A DNA stretch of 64,000 bases from RFSX01 sp965248155 (GTDB lineage Bacteria > Bacteroidota > Bacteroidia > Chitinophagales > Saprospiraceae). Numbering within the stretch: position 1 is the stretch's first letter; each line of letters begins with the position of its first letter. The stretch is from assembly GCA_965248155.1 (NCBI GenBank), contig CBDFIO010000001.1, positions 558,001-622,000 on the forward strand. The letters run 5' to 3'. The notes beneath the pieces are model-generated. The model saw nothing but the letters and a program-made list of their open reading frames with translations, was not told the DNA's origin and did not search any database. Of the stretch, positions 7,766 through 17,325 are shown in pieces. The position numbers and the translations under genes were made by a program.

Positions 7766-8485
7766 ATGGAGATAACATCAATTACATACCTTTTGCTTCT
7801 CTTTATTATTGGAATATTATTACCAATTAATGGAGTTTTATCGGGGAAAAGAATCAAAGCATTTCTTTCTGAAAGCCCCGATGGTCTACTGATGTTCTTT
7901 AAGCAGACTGTTGTGATACAAATTATTCTTGCTGTCCTCGTGATCGGAGCATTGATCTTTAATGGAGATTCTCTTAATGAAATTGGTCTGTCATTTGTTT
8001 TTGAACCAATAGCTATTATTGGTTTATTATTGGCTTGTGTTCTAGGTATGTTTTTGCTTTGGCATTATAATTTTGAACCTCATAAATTAAAAAAGGAAAT
8101 TGAGCATAATGAAGCCATTAGATTTTTGCTTCCTTCCAATGAAAATGAGTATCGTTGGTCTATTGGCGCCTCCTTTGCAGCCGGTATATGTGAAGAAATT
8201 GTTTATCGTGGATTTCTTTATTGGATGCTGATCCATTTTATGCATTTTATTCCGGCTATATTTATTGCAAACCTAATATTTGGATTATGTCATTATGGGA
8301 CCGGATTTAAGAATGCTTTTCTAGCCTTTAGTTTGGGATTATTGTTGTCTACTATCTTCTTATTTACCGAATCATTGTGGGTCTTGATGCTGATACATGT
8401 ACTCATAGATATCTATTCTATGACAAAAGGAAAGCGATATTTTGAACAGAACCCAGTTGAAACTATGGAACAGAATATTGTATAA
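7766..8485 (+). CDS. CPBP-family intramembrane metalloprotease
   Basis: A 239-residue polytopic membrane protein with about seven hydrophobic segments. The CPBP (Abi) motifs are present: EEIVYRGFL near residues 143-151, FGLCHYG near 174-180, and a third His (MLIHVLIDIYS) near 213. The family comprises CAAX-prenyl-protease-like and bacteriocin-immunity-like membrane proteases; the substrate here is unknown. It lies directly downstream of the AraC-type regulator in the same direction. Confidence 0.85.
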   Translation: MEITSITYLLLLFIIGILLPINGVLSGKRIKAFLSESPDGLLMFFKQTVVIQIILAVLVIGALIFNGDSLNEIGLSFVFEPIAIIGLLLACVLGMFLLWHYNFEPHKLKKEIEHNEAIRFLLPSNENEYRWSIGASFAAGICEEIVYRGFLYWMLIHFMHFIPAIFIANLIFGLCHYGTGFKNAFLAFSLGLLLSTIFLFTESLWVLMLIHVLIDIYSMTKGKRYFEQNPVETMEQNIV

Positions 8486-8723
8486 CTCTCTGGTTATTCA
8501 TTGATCTCATTCTTGCTCTATTTCCTCAATATGCATTTCCTTCATTTAATTATACTACTGATATTTTATTTTTTACTATGGATGGAACATTGGAAAAGTA
8601 GCAATCACTTTCTTACAAGTAAAAGACTATGAGGTTCATCTTCTAGATTTTCAAAATTAATTGTATGACTTGAAATCGTTATTTTAGTTACTGATATTAT
8701 TAACCACAGTAAAAAAAGTAAAT

Positions 8724-9251
8724 ATGACAAATCTTATTATCGCCTGTCTTTTGTCAGGCGTAGCTAGTCTTTTCCTCGGGTTTATTTGGTACCACAAAAA
8801 AGTATTTGGAACGGCCTGGATGAAAGAAACAGGTATGACTGAAGAAAAAGCTCAGTCAGGAAATATGGCTATGATTTTCGGACTTACATTTATTGTAAGT
8901 GTTTATATGGCTTATGAAATGAAATGGATAAATCATGATGATCCGTTACCAGCTATTCTTCATGGTATGTATCATGGTGCTAAACATGTTGGTGTTTTCG
9001 CTTTTGGAGCCATATTAGTAAATGCGCTTTATGAGCAAAGGAGTTTTAAATTTATTCTTATCAATGGAGGTTTTTGGATAGTTGTATTTGCAGTAATTGG
9101 TGCTATAATGACAGCTTTCCCATCTTTCAATCCTACAGAAGAAGATGCAACTGAAGGAGAAGATACCGAAATGCATATAGAATATAATTCTACCGATTTA
9201 ATAAGTGAGATGAATGCGGTAAAAGAAGATACTTATCTGGGTTTGATATAA
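8724..9251 (+). CDS. DUF1761 membrane protein
   Basis: A 175-residue protein with four membrane segments (about residues 3-22, 50-63, 86-100 and 107-130) in the DUF1761 arrangement, including the GFIWYHKKVFGTAWMKETG segment after the first helix. The C-terminal tail (EEDATEGEDTE) is acidic and polar. The function of the family is unknown. The gene stands alone, with a hairpin at 9309-9353 downstream that may serve as a shared terminator. Confidence 0.75.
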   Translation: MTNLIIACLLSGVASLFLGFIWYHKKVFGTAWMKETGMTEEKAQSGNMAMIFGLTFIVSVYMAYEMKWINHDDPLPAILHGMYHGAKHVGVFAFGAILVNALYEQRSFKFILINGGFWIVVFAVIGAIMTAFPSFNPTEEDATEGEDTEMHIEYNSTDLISEMNAVKEDTYLGLI

Positions 9252-9308
9252 ATTTTCAATCATCATCACAGTTATATATGGCATGAGATAAATCGGCCAA
9301 TTTATTAT

Positions 9309-9353
9309 TAAAAAATAAGAGACTATGTTTCTGTCTACTGATGGAACATAGTC
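9309..9353 (-). terminator. Intrinsic terminator after peroxidase gene
   Basis: Stem GACTATGTTC (9344-9353, minus strand) pairs with GAAACATAGTC (9321-9331) and is followed on the minus strand by TCTTATTTTTT. It may also act on the rightward DUF1761 gene, where the T run is weaker. Confidence 0.75.
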
Positions 9354-9357
9354 TTCT

Positions 9358-10527
9358 TTATTTAAAAGGATTACTGAACTTTTCCTCTTGAATAAATTGA
9401 GCATCTGTTAGAGTATTTAAAAATGCTACCAGAGCTTCTTTTTCTTCTGTAGTAAAGTCATACTTAACGGCTTCGTTATTATCATCTTTTAGAAAAGGCT
9501 GCAACGTTGGATGATTCTGAATACCAGTACTATAATGATCAATGACTTCTTCTAGTGTGTTAAATCTTCCATCATGCATAAATGGTGCTCTTACAGCAAT
9601 ATTTCGCAGAGAAGGTACTTTGAATTTTCCTCTATGACCGTTATTTCCTGTAGATTCAAAAATTCCCATATCATCTTCTGAGTTCGCGTCAAGTCCATTA
9701 TTGGTTCCCGAAGTGGTACCGTTTGGAGCCAGGAGAGGAGCTACAAATGCTTCACTCAGATGGCATGCATTACAAGATGGAGCTACAAGGTTTTGAGCAT
9801 TAAATAATCTCTTTCCCATATTTTCTTCAACAGTGAAGTTTGGAAAATCTTCTAATGGATTATTCACCATACTTCGTCCTTGATCATATTTCGAATCGAA
9901 GCTTATGAGGCTTCGTACAAATTGTGCCAAGGCTTTGGATATCCTATCAGCATTAATTGTTTCATCGTCAAAAGCATTTTTAAACAGTACAGAAGAATAG
10001 GGTTGATCTTTTACAATTTGAACAACTTCGTCTAATGTTAATCCCATTTCTACAGGATCTTGAAAAGGCATTAAAACTTGATCTTCTAATGTTTCTGCTC
10101 TTTCATCCCAGAAGAATTTTCCGGTTTGATAGAATCTCGCATTTGTTAAACCCATTGAGTGCCTTCCGGTTAATCCACCTTCAAAACCTATACTTAGTTT
10201 TTCATTATCTGCAAATCCTAATTCTTGTTTATGACAAGAGGCACATGATATAGTTCCGTTTGAACTTAATTTATTTTCATAGAATAAAACTCTTCCCAAA
10301 AGAACTCCATCATTGATTATTGGGTTGTCAGGAGGCGTGTTGTCACTTTCAATCGCTGCAAATTGAAATTGATAATTAGGAGGATAGTTGTTGTTTAAAA
10401 AATGTTCTGGTAATTGGATTTCTTCATAATTAAAAGGAATAGTGGGAAGATTTAAATCTTCTAAAGCATTTAAGTCATTGTCTAAACTTGAATTGTCTTC
10501 AGTACTGCAAGCCGCTAGAATTAGCAA
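9358..10527 (-). pseudogene. Di-heme cytochrome c peroxidase, 5' end cut by IS
   Basis: A 389-residue MauG/CcpA-type di-heme peroxidase. Heme motifs are CASCHKQ and CNACHLSEAF; the family segments GRHSMGLTNARFY and RAPFMHDGRFNTLEEV are also present. It would reduce hydrogen peroxide in the periplasm using cytochrome c electrons. The frame opens inside the lipoprotein signal (LLILAACS): IS copy A begins at the next base, so the positive start of the signal peptide, the ATG and the promoter are gone. The IS supplies only a TTG at the junction and an in-frame TGA just before it. Probably not made, unless that TTG is used. Confidence 0.85.
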
Positions 10528-10602
10528 TGTAAATCGTCAAATAAAAGTGGACCATTAAGTGAAATATTAAAAGTTATACATAACTATTAAATTCACTTTA
10601 CT

Positions 10603-10953
10603 ATGACCAAGAAAAACAAATCAGCAGAATCTTATGTCCGAGATGTAAAAAGAAGGACAAGACGTAAATTTTCTACAGAAGAAAAGATTAGAATAGTCAT
10701 TGAAGGATTAAGAGGAGAACAAAGCGTTGCTTCTCTTTGTAGAAGAGAAGAGATTTCACAACCACTATATTATAAGTGGAGTAAAGATTTCATGGAAGCA
10801 GGGAAGAAACGTTTAAAGGGAGATACAGAACGTGAAGCCAATACTTCAGAAGTTCAACATCTAAAGACAGAAAATCAAGACCTTAAAGAGGTAGTAGCAG
10901 AACTTACTCTAAAAAATCGTGTGCTTAAAAAAAGCTTGAATGGAGTAAAATAA
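10603..10953 (+). CDS. IS3-family OrfA, copy A
   Basis: A 116-residue DNA-binding half with a helix-turn-helix (EEKIRIVIEGLRGEQSVASL, then CRREEISQPLYYKWSK) and a C-terminal leucine-zipper-like helix (LKTENQDLKEVVAELTLKNR). The run CTTAAAAAAAGC at 10924-10935 gives the A-AAA-AAG slippery pattern, and the -1 frame is open from there into OrfB, so an OrfAB fusion transposase is expected. This is the only undamaged OrfA of the three copies. Confidence 0.88.
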   Translation: MTKKNKSAESYVRDVKRRTRRKFSTEEKIRIVIEGLRGEQSVASLCRREEISQPLYYKWSKDFMEAGKKRLKGDTEREANTSEVQHLKTENQDLKEVVAELTLKNRVLKKSLNGVK

Positions 10954-10967
10954 AATTCAAGAAGTAT

Positions 10968-11951
10968 ATGCGATTTACAGCAAAAGAAAAGATGGAACTG
11001 ATTAGGCTGGTTGAGCAATCCGAATGGAGTGTTAGAAGAACTCTCAAGGAAATTGGTATTCACAAATCAACCTTTTACAACTGGTATAAGAAATATCGGG
11101 AAAATGGAATTGTAGGATTAGAGGAAAAGAAAAGTACAAGGAAGCATTACTGGAACAAGATTCCTGATCGGATCAGGTCTAATATATTGAATCTGGCACT
11201 GGAAGTTTCAGAGCTTTCTTGTAGAGAATTGGCTTGCAGGTATACTGATGAGAATCAATACTTTATAAGCGAAAGCAGTGTTTACAGAATATTGAAATCT
11301 GCTGGACTGATAAACCCTCCTCATTATGATCTGATATCTGCCGCAGATGAATTTAAAGACAAAACAACAACTGTCAATCAAATGTGGCAAACTGATTTTA
11401 CTTATTTCAAAATCATTGGCTGGGGATGGTATTACCTATCGACTATATTAGATGATTATTCTAGGTACATTATAAGTTGGGAGTTGTGCTCAACGATGAA
11501 AACCCTTGATGTAAAAAATACTTTGAATCAGGCATTAAACCATCCAAATGTAAATTTGAATAAACCGCCTAAGTTATTATCTGATAATGGATCTTGTTAT
11601 TTAAGTCAAGAGTTGAGCTCTTATTTGGATGATTACAAAATTAAACATGTGAGAGGAAGACCTGGTCATCCTCAAACGCAAGGCAAGATTGAAAGGTATC
11701 ACAGAACGATGAAAAATGTAATTAAACTGGATCATTATTACAGCCCAGGTGAATTGAGTTTTCCTCTTTCACAATTTGTAAAATATTATACCCATCACAG
11801 ATATCATGAATCTTTACAAAACTTGACACCAGCAGATGTTTATTATGGATTAAAAGAAGAAAAACTGAAGAGAAAAAAATTATGTAAACACAAAACATTT
11901 AAAAAACGCAGACAAAAATATTTCAATTTAACTTTTAAAAGTGTAACTTAA
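10968..11951 (+). CDS. IS3-family OrfB (DDE integrase core), copy A
   Basis: A 327-residue protein with an N-terminal HTH (LVEQSEWSVRRTLKEIGIHK) and a retroviral-type integrase core. The catalytic acids lie in WQTDFTYFKI, LLSDNGSCY and QGKIERYHRTMK (D, D, E). The frame is open upstream of the ATG back to the slippery run, consistent with translation as an OrfAB fusion. It differs from copies B and C at a few residues, for example Thr for Asn in YYTHHRYHES. Confidence 0.9.
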   Translation: MRFTAKEKMELIRLVEQSEWSVRRTLKEIGIHKSTFYNWYKKYRENGIVGLEEKKSTRKHYWNKIPDRIRSNILNLALEVSELSCRELACRYTDENQYFISESSVYRILKSAGLINPPHYDLISAADEFKDKTTTVNQMWQTDFTYFKIIGWGWYYLSTILDDYSRYIISWELCSTMKTLDVKNTLNQALNHPNVNLNKPPKLLSDNGSCYLSQELSSYLDDYKIKHVRGRPGHPQTQGKIERYHRTMKNVIKLDHYYSPGELSFPLSQFVKYYTHHRYHESLQNLTPADVYYGLKEEKLKRKKLCKHKTFKKRRQKYFNLTFKSVT

Positions 11952-11992
11952 TTTTATTCACTTAATGGTCCACTTTGGTTTGAAGACCTACA

Positions 11993-12625
11993 CATAAAAT
12001 ACGTCACTCTATGGGTAGGCGAGATGATAATTATCTTCTTGGTAATCAAGTTGAACTTGATGAAGGTTTCTTTGAAATAGTTCCCAACAAAGAAAGACGA
12101 GATCAAACCGTAATAGAATTAGAAAACAATGATGGAAAATATAAGAGAGGTAAAGGAAGTCAAAAGCAAGCAATAGTATTGGTTATGGCTGAATCAATAT
12201 CTGTGGAACCTACTAAAAAATACAGGCACAAAACCAATAAAAAAGTGAGATACATTAAAATGAAATTACTAGATGACCTTAGCAAAGAAAGCACCAATGC
12301 ACAAGTAGAACAAGCTATTGATACAAAAACATCTGCAATAACAGACGGAGCTAATAACTATAATGATTTAGCAAACAGCCTCACTGACCATAAAGCTGTG
12401 GTAATAAAGGACAAGAAAGAGACTCGTAAAATTCTGCCTTGGGTTCATATAGTCATAAGCAATGCCAAAAGATTGCTGTTAGATGTGCATCATTCCATTG
12501 GTGAGCAATATCTGCAAAGTTATCTCGATGAGTTCTGCTATAAGTTTAATAGAAAATACTTCAATTCTGTATTCGATAGAGTTGTAACTAACTCTGTATC
12601 TGTAAAATGGGAGGTAAATATGTAA
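11993..12625 (+). pseudogene. IS1595-family transposase, 5' truncated
   Basis: The frame is open from the base after IS copy A (HKIRHSMGRRDDNY), matching the segment just before the catalytic domain in ISXO2-like transposases. The catalytic part is present: VELDEGFFEIVPN, the basic linker KYKRGKGSQKQ, TDGANNYNDL, and WVHIVISNAKRLLLDVHH leading into YLDEFCYKFNRKYF. About 100 N-terminal residues with the zinc ribbon are missing. The right end of this element lies near 12626-12650 and cuts the endonuclease-like gene that follows on the other strand. Confidence 0.85.
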
Positions 12626-12637
12626 TTAATCCGATAG

Positions 12638-13378
12638 TCATATAATATAATCTATCCTGTCAGTCAATTCATTTTCTGTATTGAAACTGTTGTAAGTACC
12701 AATCGGGCCATAAGGATTTGATTGACTTACCCGGTAAGAATCCTCAAATTCTGTATTAAATATTTTAATAGGGCTTTCATGTGGCAAACAATTTAAATCC
12801 CCCATTACCAAAATCTGCGAATACCCTATGCTCTTATTCTTTATTTGTTCGAGAACTAAATGAGCAGACTCTTCTCTTGATTTCTTTCCACGATGGTCAA
12901 AATGACAATTAAAGACGAAAATAGAATCTTCAGTTATTCTAGAACGAAAAGCACCATAGGTACATATTCGTTCCATTGATGCATCCCATCCTACTGAAAC
13001 TTCATTCGGTGTTGGAGACAACCAAAAGGTAGTTGTTTCAATAAGTTTATACTTTGTAGTGTCATAAAAAATTGCCGAAAATTCACCTTTCCTTTTTCCA
13101 TCATCTCTTCCTACTCCTACAAAATTGTAGTTATTTAAAGTAGAATCTAAATAGTTGACTTGATTATAAAGTCCTTCCTGTATTCCTAAAATACCAGGAT
13201 GATAATACTTTATCATTTTTACAACTTCTAGTTTTCTGTTTTCCCAACTATTTTTTCCATCTTCTGAATTGTTATACCTAATGTTGTAAGACATAACGCT
13301 TGTTTGACAAAAGCAATCCGCAAAGTAAAGGAACACTACTATTGATAAAATTAAATTCCTTGCAAATTTTAAATTCAT
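12638..13378 (-). pseudogene. Endonuclease/exonuclease/phosphatase-family protein, 3' truncated
   Basis: Secreted EEP-superfamily protein: signal peptide (NLILSIVVFLYFADC), SVMSYNIRYNN, the metal-binding Glu in GILGIQEGL, CHFDHRGKKSR, MGDLNCLPHES and DRIDYI. Members hydrolyse phosphodiester or phosphomonoester bonds. The frame stops right after DRIDYI, where a final strand with the catalytic SDH motif is expected, so roughly 25 residues are lost at the IS1595 right end. The ATG at 13378 is preferred to that at 13429 because it starts a normal signal peptide (MNLKFARN). Confidence 0.8.
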
Positions 13379-13707
13379 TTTATAATTACGATTAAGTCTT
13401 ACGTGCAATATGCGTTTAGAAACATTCATTATGGTGCAGCAGATAATTATCCGTCATCCCAAATAACACAACAAATTTTCTAATCATTTCTTGTTTTAAT
13501 AAATTGAAACATTTTGCTTCCATTGTTTGAAAAGCTTTGATTGTCTAATATGCCATCTTTCTGATAGTGAGAATGCATTTGTGCTATATTTCTTATTGTT
13601 GATTGCTTGCAAGGGGCTATACAATATACACATTGAAAGCTTACATGGCTCTGGACGTCTTATACAATGTTAGGATGCGCATTCATTTTTACGATTCATT
13701 GAGCACA

Positions 13708-14076
13708 CTATTTTTCTTCACGTAAGATTTTTTCCATTTTTCGTCGTCTGGCCAGTTCATCTATTAATTTGTCTAAATATCTTACTTGTCGGGTTAATAG
13801 ATTATCAATTTCCTCGATTCGATAACCACATATTACGCCTTTAATGAGGTGGGTATTTGGATGCAACTCTGATTTTTGAAAGAATGTTTCAAATGTAACT
13901 TTTTCATCTATTAGTTTTTGTATTTGAATTTTATCAAAACCAGTTAGCCATTCAATAACCTGTTGCAGTTCGTCTTGCGTTCTACCTTTTTTTTCAACTT
14001 TTGCCACGTAATGAGGATAAACTGAAGAAAAAGTCATTTTTGCTATTCGTTCATTGTGTTCTGCTGTAACTTTCAT
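13708..14076 (-). CDS. DUF2200 domain protein
   Basis: A 122-residue cytoplasmic protein matching DUF2200 over its length: RIAKMTFSSVYPHYVAKVEK, GRTQDELQQVIEWLTGFD, FFQKSELHPN, and VICGYRIEEIDN. The function is unknown. It stands alone between a 278-bp spacer (13430-13707) and a 428-bp spacer (14077-14504), neither with a visible gene. Confidence 0.85.
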   Translation of the reverse strand: MKVTAEHNERIAKMTFSSVYPHYVAKVEKKGRTQDELQQVIEWLTGFDKIQIQKLIDEKVTFETFFQKSELHPNTHLIKGVICGYRIEEIDNLLTRQVRYLDKLIDELARRRKMEKILREEK

Positions 14077-14504
14077 TGATAATATTTTGATTTAATTAAT
14101 TCTAAGGGTATTGTCTTGTCCACAATCAGTTGACCTAAGTTACAACAAATGAAATAGGGTAGTCAACGAGCTACAAGTTTTGAATAAGGGAAAAATTGCT
14201 TTCTGATGATAAATGTTTTGTTGGTAGCTTTTAATTTTATCACTCTATTTATTCAAAGGCCCATAAGTTTTTGGTCAGATCTTTAAAAGCAGAAAACTAC
14301 TATTTTTTTTGTAGCACATAAAGCTCTCGAGCATCTAGCATTCTCAGACTCTAAGAAAAAATAGATGCTCTATAAAAAACACATATTGAGAAGTTAAATA
14401 GTAATTAATTCGACGATTAGATGGGAAATCGAATAATTTTGCTTAATGTATGTGTAAATGTTATTTGAATATTCTGGATATCCTTTTTAATAAAAACATA
14501 CTAT
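14077..14504. other. Intergenic spacer, nothing recognised
   Basis: A 428-bp AT-rich region between divergent genes (DUF2200 leftward, cysteine dioxygenase-like rightward). No open frame of note, RNA motif or clear terminator was seen; it should hold both promoters. Confidence 0.5.
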
Positions 14505-15041
14505 ATGGACAGTGTTGAGTCACTTGAAGAACTGATCGATAAACTTGATCAGTCAGATTTTTCCAATCTGGGAAAGATTATTAGACAAATGAATATTTCA
14601 CCAAACGAGTTTGAATCCTATGCCTCTTGGGATAAAAAGGGATATACCCGGAATTGTATTAATCGGAACAATGAATATGAGTTGATTTTGCTCTGTTGGA
14701 GAAAAGGGGATACAACACCAATTCACGGTCATGGGGGTCAAATATGTTGGGTCTATCAGATAGAAGGACAGATGACAGAAATTCGTTATAAAAAAGATCG
14801 ATCTGGTAATCTTATTGAAGCAAATAGAAAACATTTGAGTCCCGGAATGACAAGCTTTATGAGTAATAGTATGGGATACCATAAGCTAAATAATGACACA
14901 AATGGTCGCGCGTTGACTCTTCATATATATGTATCGCCAATTACTTCATGCGAAGTTTTTAATGAGATAAAAAAGGACTTTGAGTTTAAGGAATTAGAAT
15001 ATGATACTATACATGGAAACGCTTTTGCTGAACTTGAATAG
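14505..15041 (+). CDS. Cysteine dioxygenase-family protein
   Basis: A 178-residue cupin of the type I cysteine dioxygenase family. Iron-binding His residues are seen in TPIHGHGG (near residues 74-78), followed by the CWVYQIEG strand with the family Cys, and a third His in LTLHIYVSP. The enzyme oxidises cysteine or a related thiol to the sulfinate. Together with the trans-sulfuration gene at 1-1552 it hints at active sulfur amino acid metabolism, although the two are far apart. Length is near the family norm (about 200). Confidence 0.82.
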   Translation: MDSVESLEELIDKLDQSDFSNLGKIIRQMNISPNEFESYASWDKKGYTRNCINRNNEYELILLCWRKGDTTPIHGHGGQICWVYQIEGQMTEIRYKKDRSGNLIEANRKHLSPGMTSFMSNSMGYHKLNNDTNGRALTLHIYVSPITSCEVFNEIKKDFEFKELEYDTIHGNAFAELE

Positions 15042-15200
15042 ATTATTGTATTCTAAAATTCTGTCATAAAATCATCTTTTCCTTGGATTTCTTACCCAAG
15101 ACGACCACATCGTTTCTTCAAGATATGAAATCCAAATTTTATTATAAGTGTAATGCTAGGGAGGAGCATCGGTGGTTTGCTCATTTTTAGCGTAAGCAAA

Positions 15201-15626
15201 CTAATTACAGTTCGTTTTTACGTATTTACTTAATTTCTCACCTTTCATTAATTCTAAATCACAGTTTAGTTCTATAGCTTTTATAAACTCTAAACATGCC
15301 TGTTCAATGTGTCCTGATAAGTAAGAAATTACTCCTTTGTTTGCAATAGCACAATTGTAAGTAGGATCAATCTCAATAATTTCTTTAAAATTTATAGATG
15401 CCTGTTCTAGTTTTCCAAGCTTATAATAGTTCATTGCTAACTTATAGATTGAATCGAGATGTACTTGACTGTTTTCATTATAGGGTTCTAATTCCTGAAT
15501 CGATTTTTTGATTTCTTTCTCTGTGTATGTGTTACAGGAATTTTCATTATTTGAACATGCAGTTAAAATAAGAGTAAAGATGAACAATAGGTTCAATTGT
15601 GTTTTCAAAAAACAATAATTTCCCAT
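15201..15626 (-). CDS. TPR lipoprotein
   Basis: A 141-residue protein with a lipoprotein signal (LLFIFTLILTAC) and two to three tetratricopeptide repeats: YKLAMNYYKLGKLEQASINF, EIDPTYNCAIANKGVISYLS, and HIEQACLEFIKAIELN. It likely acts as a periplasmic scaffold; no partner is evident. IS copy B begins 36 bp upstream of the start, so its promoter may have been replaced or lost, although the coding part is whole. Confidence 0.75.
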   Translation of the reverse strand: MGNYCFLKTQLNLLFIFTLILTACSNNENSCNTYTEKEIKKSIQELEPYNENSQVHLDSIYKLAMNYYKLGKLEQASINFKEIIEIDPTYNCAIANKGVISYLSGHIEQACLEFIKAIELNCDLELMKGEKLSKYVKTNCN

Positions 15627-15851
15627 GTTAGGCTGTCATTTCGTTTTTATTATCAGACAAATGTAAATCGTCAAATAAAAGTGGACCATTAAGTGAATAA
15701 AATTAAGTTATACATAACTATTAAATTCACTTTATTATGAACAAGAAAAACAAATCAGCAGAATCTTATGTCCGAGATGTAAAAAGAAGGACAAGACGTA
15801 AATTTTCTACAGAAGAAAAGATTAGAATAGTCATTGAAGGATTAAGAGGAG

Positions 15852-15855
15852 AACA
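15852..15855. repeat. 4-bp target duplication of nested IS (AACA)
   Basis: AACA before the nested element at 15852-15855 recurs after it at 17076-17079. Confidence 0.8.
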
Positions 15856-15917
15856 TGTAACCTTGCGTAAAATTAAGACAGTTTAAAAATGAACAAATTT
15901 TATAAATTTAAGCTGTT

Positions 15918-16184
15918 ATGAAACAAAGTAAATTTACAGAGGGCCAAATAATAAAGGCTCTAAAGGAAAACGAATCTGGAAGATCGGTAGAAGACCTCAG
16001 CAGAGAGTTAGGCATCAATAAGGGTACATTTTACAATTGGCGTAAGAAATATGCAGGAATGGAAGTAAGCCATTTGCGACGTCTAAAGGAATTAGAGGAT
16101 GAAAACAGGAAACTCAAACGGATGTTTGCAGATGTATCACTGGACTTGCAAATGGCAAAAGATGTTCTTGGAAAAAAGTGGTAG
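15918..16184 (+). CDS. OrfA of nested IS3-family element
   Basis: An 88-residue HTH protein: FTEGQIIKALKENESGRSVE, LSRELGINKGTFYNWRKKYA, then a coiled-coil region (LRRLKELEDENRKLKRMFAD). The A6G run at 16172-16178 is a -1 slippery site, and OrfB begins in the -1 frame at 16178, so a fused OrfAB transposase is expected. Confidence 0.88.
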   Translation: MKQSKFTEGQIIKALKENESGRSVEDLSRELGINKGTFYNWRKKYAGMEVSHLRRLKELEDENRKLKRMFADVSLDLQMAKDVLGKKW

Positions 16185-17029
16185 AGTCTTCCGTCAAAAG
16201 AGAAGTTGTAATCTATTTGAAGGGTACCTATAAAGTTGGAATAAAGCGGCTATGTTCACTAATAGGATGGAGTCGATCAACATGGTATTATGAGAGTAAA
16301 GTAGACGATAGTGCAATAGTAGCGAAGTATAAAGAGCTGTTAAAAATAGCACCTAACAGAGGATTTGAAAACTACTATAATAGGACAAGACGAGAAGGCT
16401 ATAAATGGGCATGGAGTAGAATGCTGCGAGTATACAGAGAAATGGGTTTAGTACGTAGACATAAAAAGCGAAGAAAATTGCCAGAGGAACTAAGGATGCC
16501 ATTATATCAACCTCAAGCAGTGAATGAAATATGGAGTATGGATTTTATGAGTGATAGTCTGAGTGATGGTAGAACATTAAGAGTATTGAATGTAATAGAT
16601 GATTGTAATAGAGAAAGCCTGTTAAATAAAGGGAGTATAAGTTTTCCTTCCGTAAGAGTAACCAGGTTTTTAGATGAGTTGTTAGAATACTACGGGAAAC
16701 CTAAATATATACGATCTGACAATGGGCCTGAATTTACTTCAAACGACTATAAGAATTGGTGTAAGCTAAGAGGTATAAAGCGAATATATTCAGAGCCTGG
16801 AAAGCCAATGCAAAATGGATATGTAGAAAGGTTTAATCGAACATTTAGAGAAGATGTTTTGGATGCATATATGTTTAGCAGCATATCACAGTTCCAAATA
16901 ATTGCAGACAAATGGAGTAAAGATTATAACGATAATCATCCTCATGGCTCACTTGGAAGGAAGAGTCCAAGAGAGTATGCTCCAAGAAACCAATACTCTT
17001 TGGGGTTAATCCCAAAGAGTATTGAATAA
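16178..17029 (+). CDS. OrfB of nested IS3-family element (integrase core)
   Basis: A 283-residue DDE transposase half. The catalytic acids are in IWSMDFMSDSLSDGR, IRSDNGPEF and NGYVERFNRTFREDV. An upstream HTH_21-like segment (RGFENYYNRTRREGYKWAWS) precedes the core. The GTG at 16178 overlaps orfA by 7 bp; expression is most likely by -1 frameshift rather than from this GTG. Confidence 0.9.
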   Translation: MVESSVKREVVIYLKGTYKVGIKRLCSLIGWSRSTWYYESKVDDSAIVAKYKELLKIAPNRGFENYYNRTRREGYKWAWSRMLRVYREMGLVRRHKKRRKLPEELRMPLYQPQAVNEIWSMDFMSDSLSDGRTLRVLNVIDDCNRESLLNKGSISFPSVRVTRFLDELLEYYGKPKYIRSDNGPEFTSNDYKNWCKLRGIKRIYSEPGKPMQNGYVERFNRTFREDVLDAYMFSSISQFQIIADKWSKDYNDNHPHGSLGRKSPREYAPRNQYSLGLIPKSIE

Positions 17030-17325
17030 ATCTTATTTTTAAATTATAGACTGTCTTAAGAATAGCAAGTCTTCAAACAAAGTGTTGCTTCTCTTTGTAG
17101 AAGAGAAGAGATTTCACAACCACTATATTATAAGTGGAGTAAAGATTTCATGGAAGCAGGGAAGAAACGTTTAAAGGGAGACACAGAACGTGAAGCCAAT
17201 ACTTCAGAAGTTCAACATCTAAAGACAGAAAATCAAGACCTTAAAGAGGTAGTAGCAGAACTTACTCTAAAAAATCGTGTGCTTAAAAAAAGCTTGAATG
17301 GAGTAAAATAAAATTCAAGAAGTAT

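Larger units (their letters stand above)
10528..11992 (+). mobile_element. IS3-family element, copy A (1465 bp)
   Basis: Ends TGTAAATCGTCAAATAAAAG and, inverted at the right, TGTAGGTCTTCAAACCAAAG, both followed by GTGGAC, form the terminal inverted repeats. Two frames encode OrfA and OrfB. The same sequence returns at 15662 and 19979. The left flank is a peroxidase signal peptide and the right flank an IS1595 transposase, with no shared 3-4-bp duplication, so the flanks do not come from a single simple insertion. This copy has both frames intact and is the likeliest autonomous one. Confidence 0.92.
15856..17075 (+). mobile_element. Second IS3-family element (1220 bp) nested in copy B
   Basis: Left end TGTAACCTTGCGTAAAATTA and right end (inverted) TGAAGACTTGCTATTCTTAA, each continuing into a shared AAGACAGT, form imperfect inverted repeats of about 28 bp. 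A 4-bp duplication AACA flanks it. Two overlapping frames encode OrfA and OrfB. It is unlike copies A-C in sequence. A 4-bp duplication is usual for part of the IS3 family, such as the IS407 group. Intact and possibly active; it is the younger insertion here because it sits within copy B. Confidence 0.92.
15737..17311 (+). pseudogene. IS3-family OrfA of copy B, split by nested IS
   Basis: Codons 1-39 are at 15737-15855 and the remainder at 17080-17311. The break falls within the segment RGEQSVASL, just ahead of the second helix of the HTH. Removing 15856-17079 restores the copy A/C sequence exactly, with one AACA left. Confidence 0.88.

Noticed and set aside
12011..12625. Complete small transposase gene starting at the ATG at 12011
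   Set aside because: The frame is open back to the IS end with matching family sequence (HKIRHS), and about 100 N-terminal residues are missing, so it is a truncated gene.
13620..13690. Possible integron attC-like site (ATACAATGTTAGGATGCGC) after the DUF2200 gene, and GCCTAAC near 15630
   Set aside because: No matching pair of core sites or paired arms was found, no integrase gene is in the window, and neighbouring genes do not share such ends.
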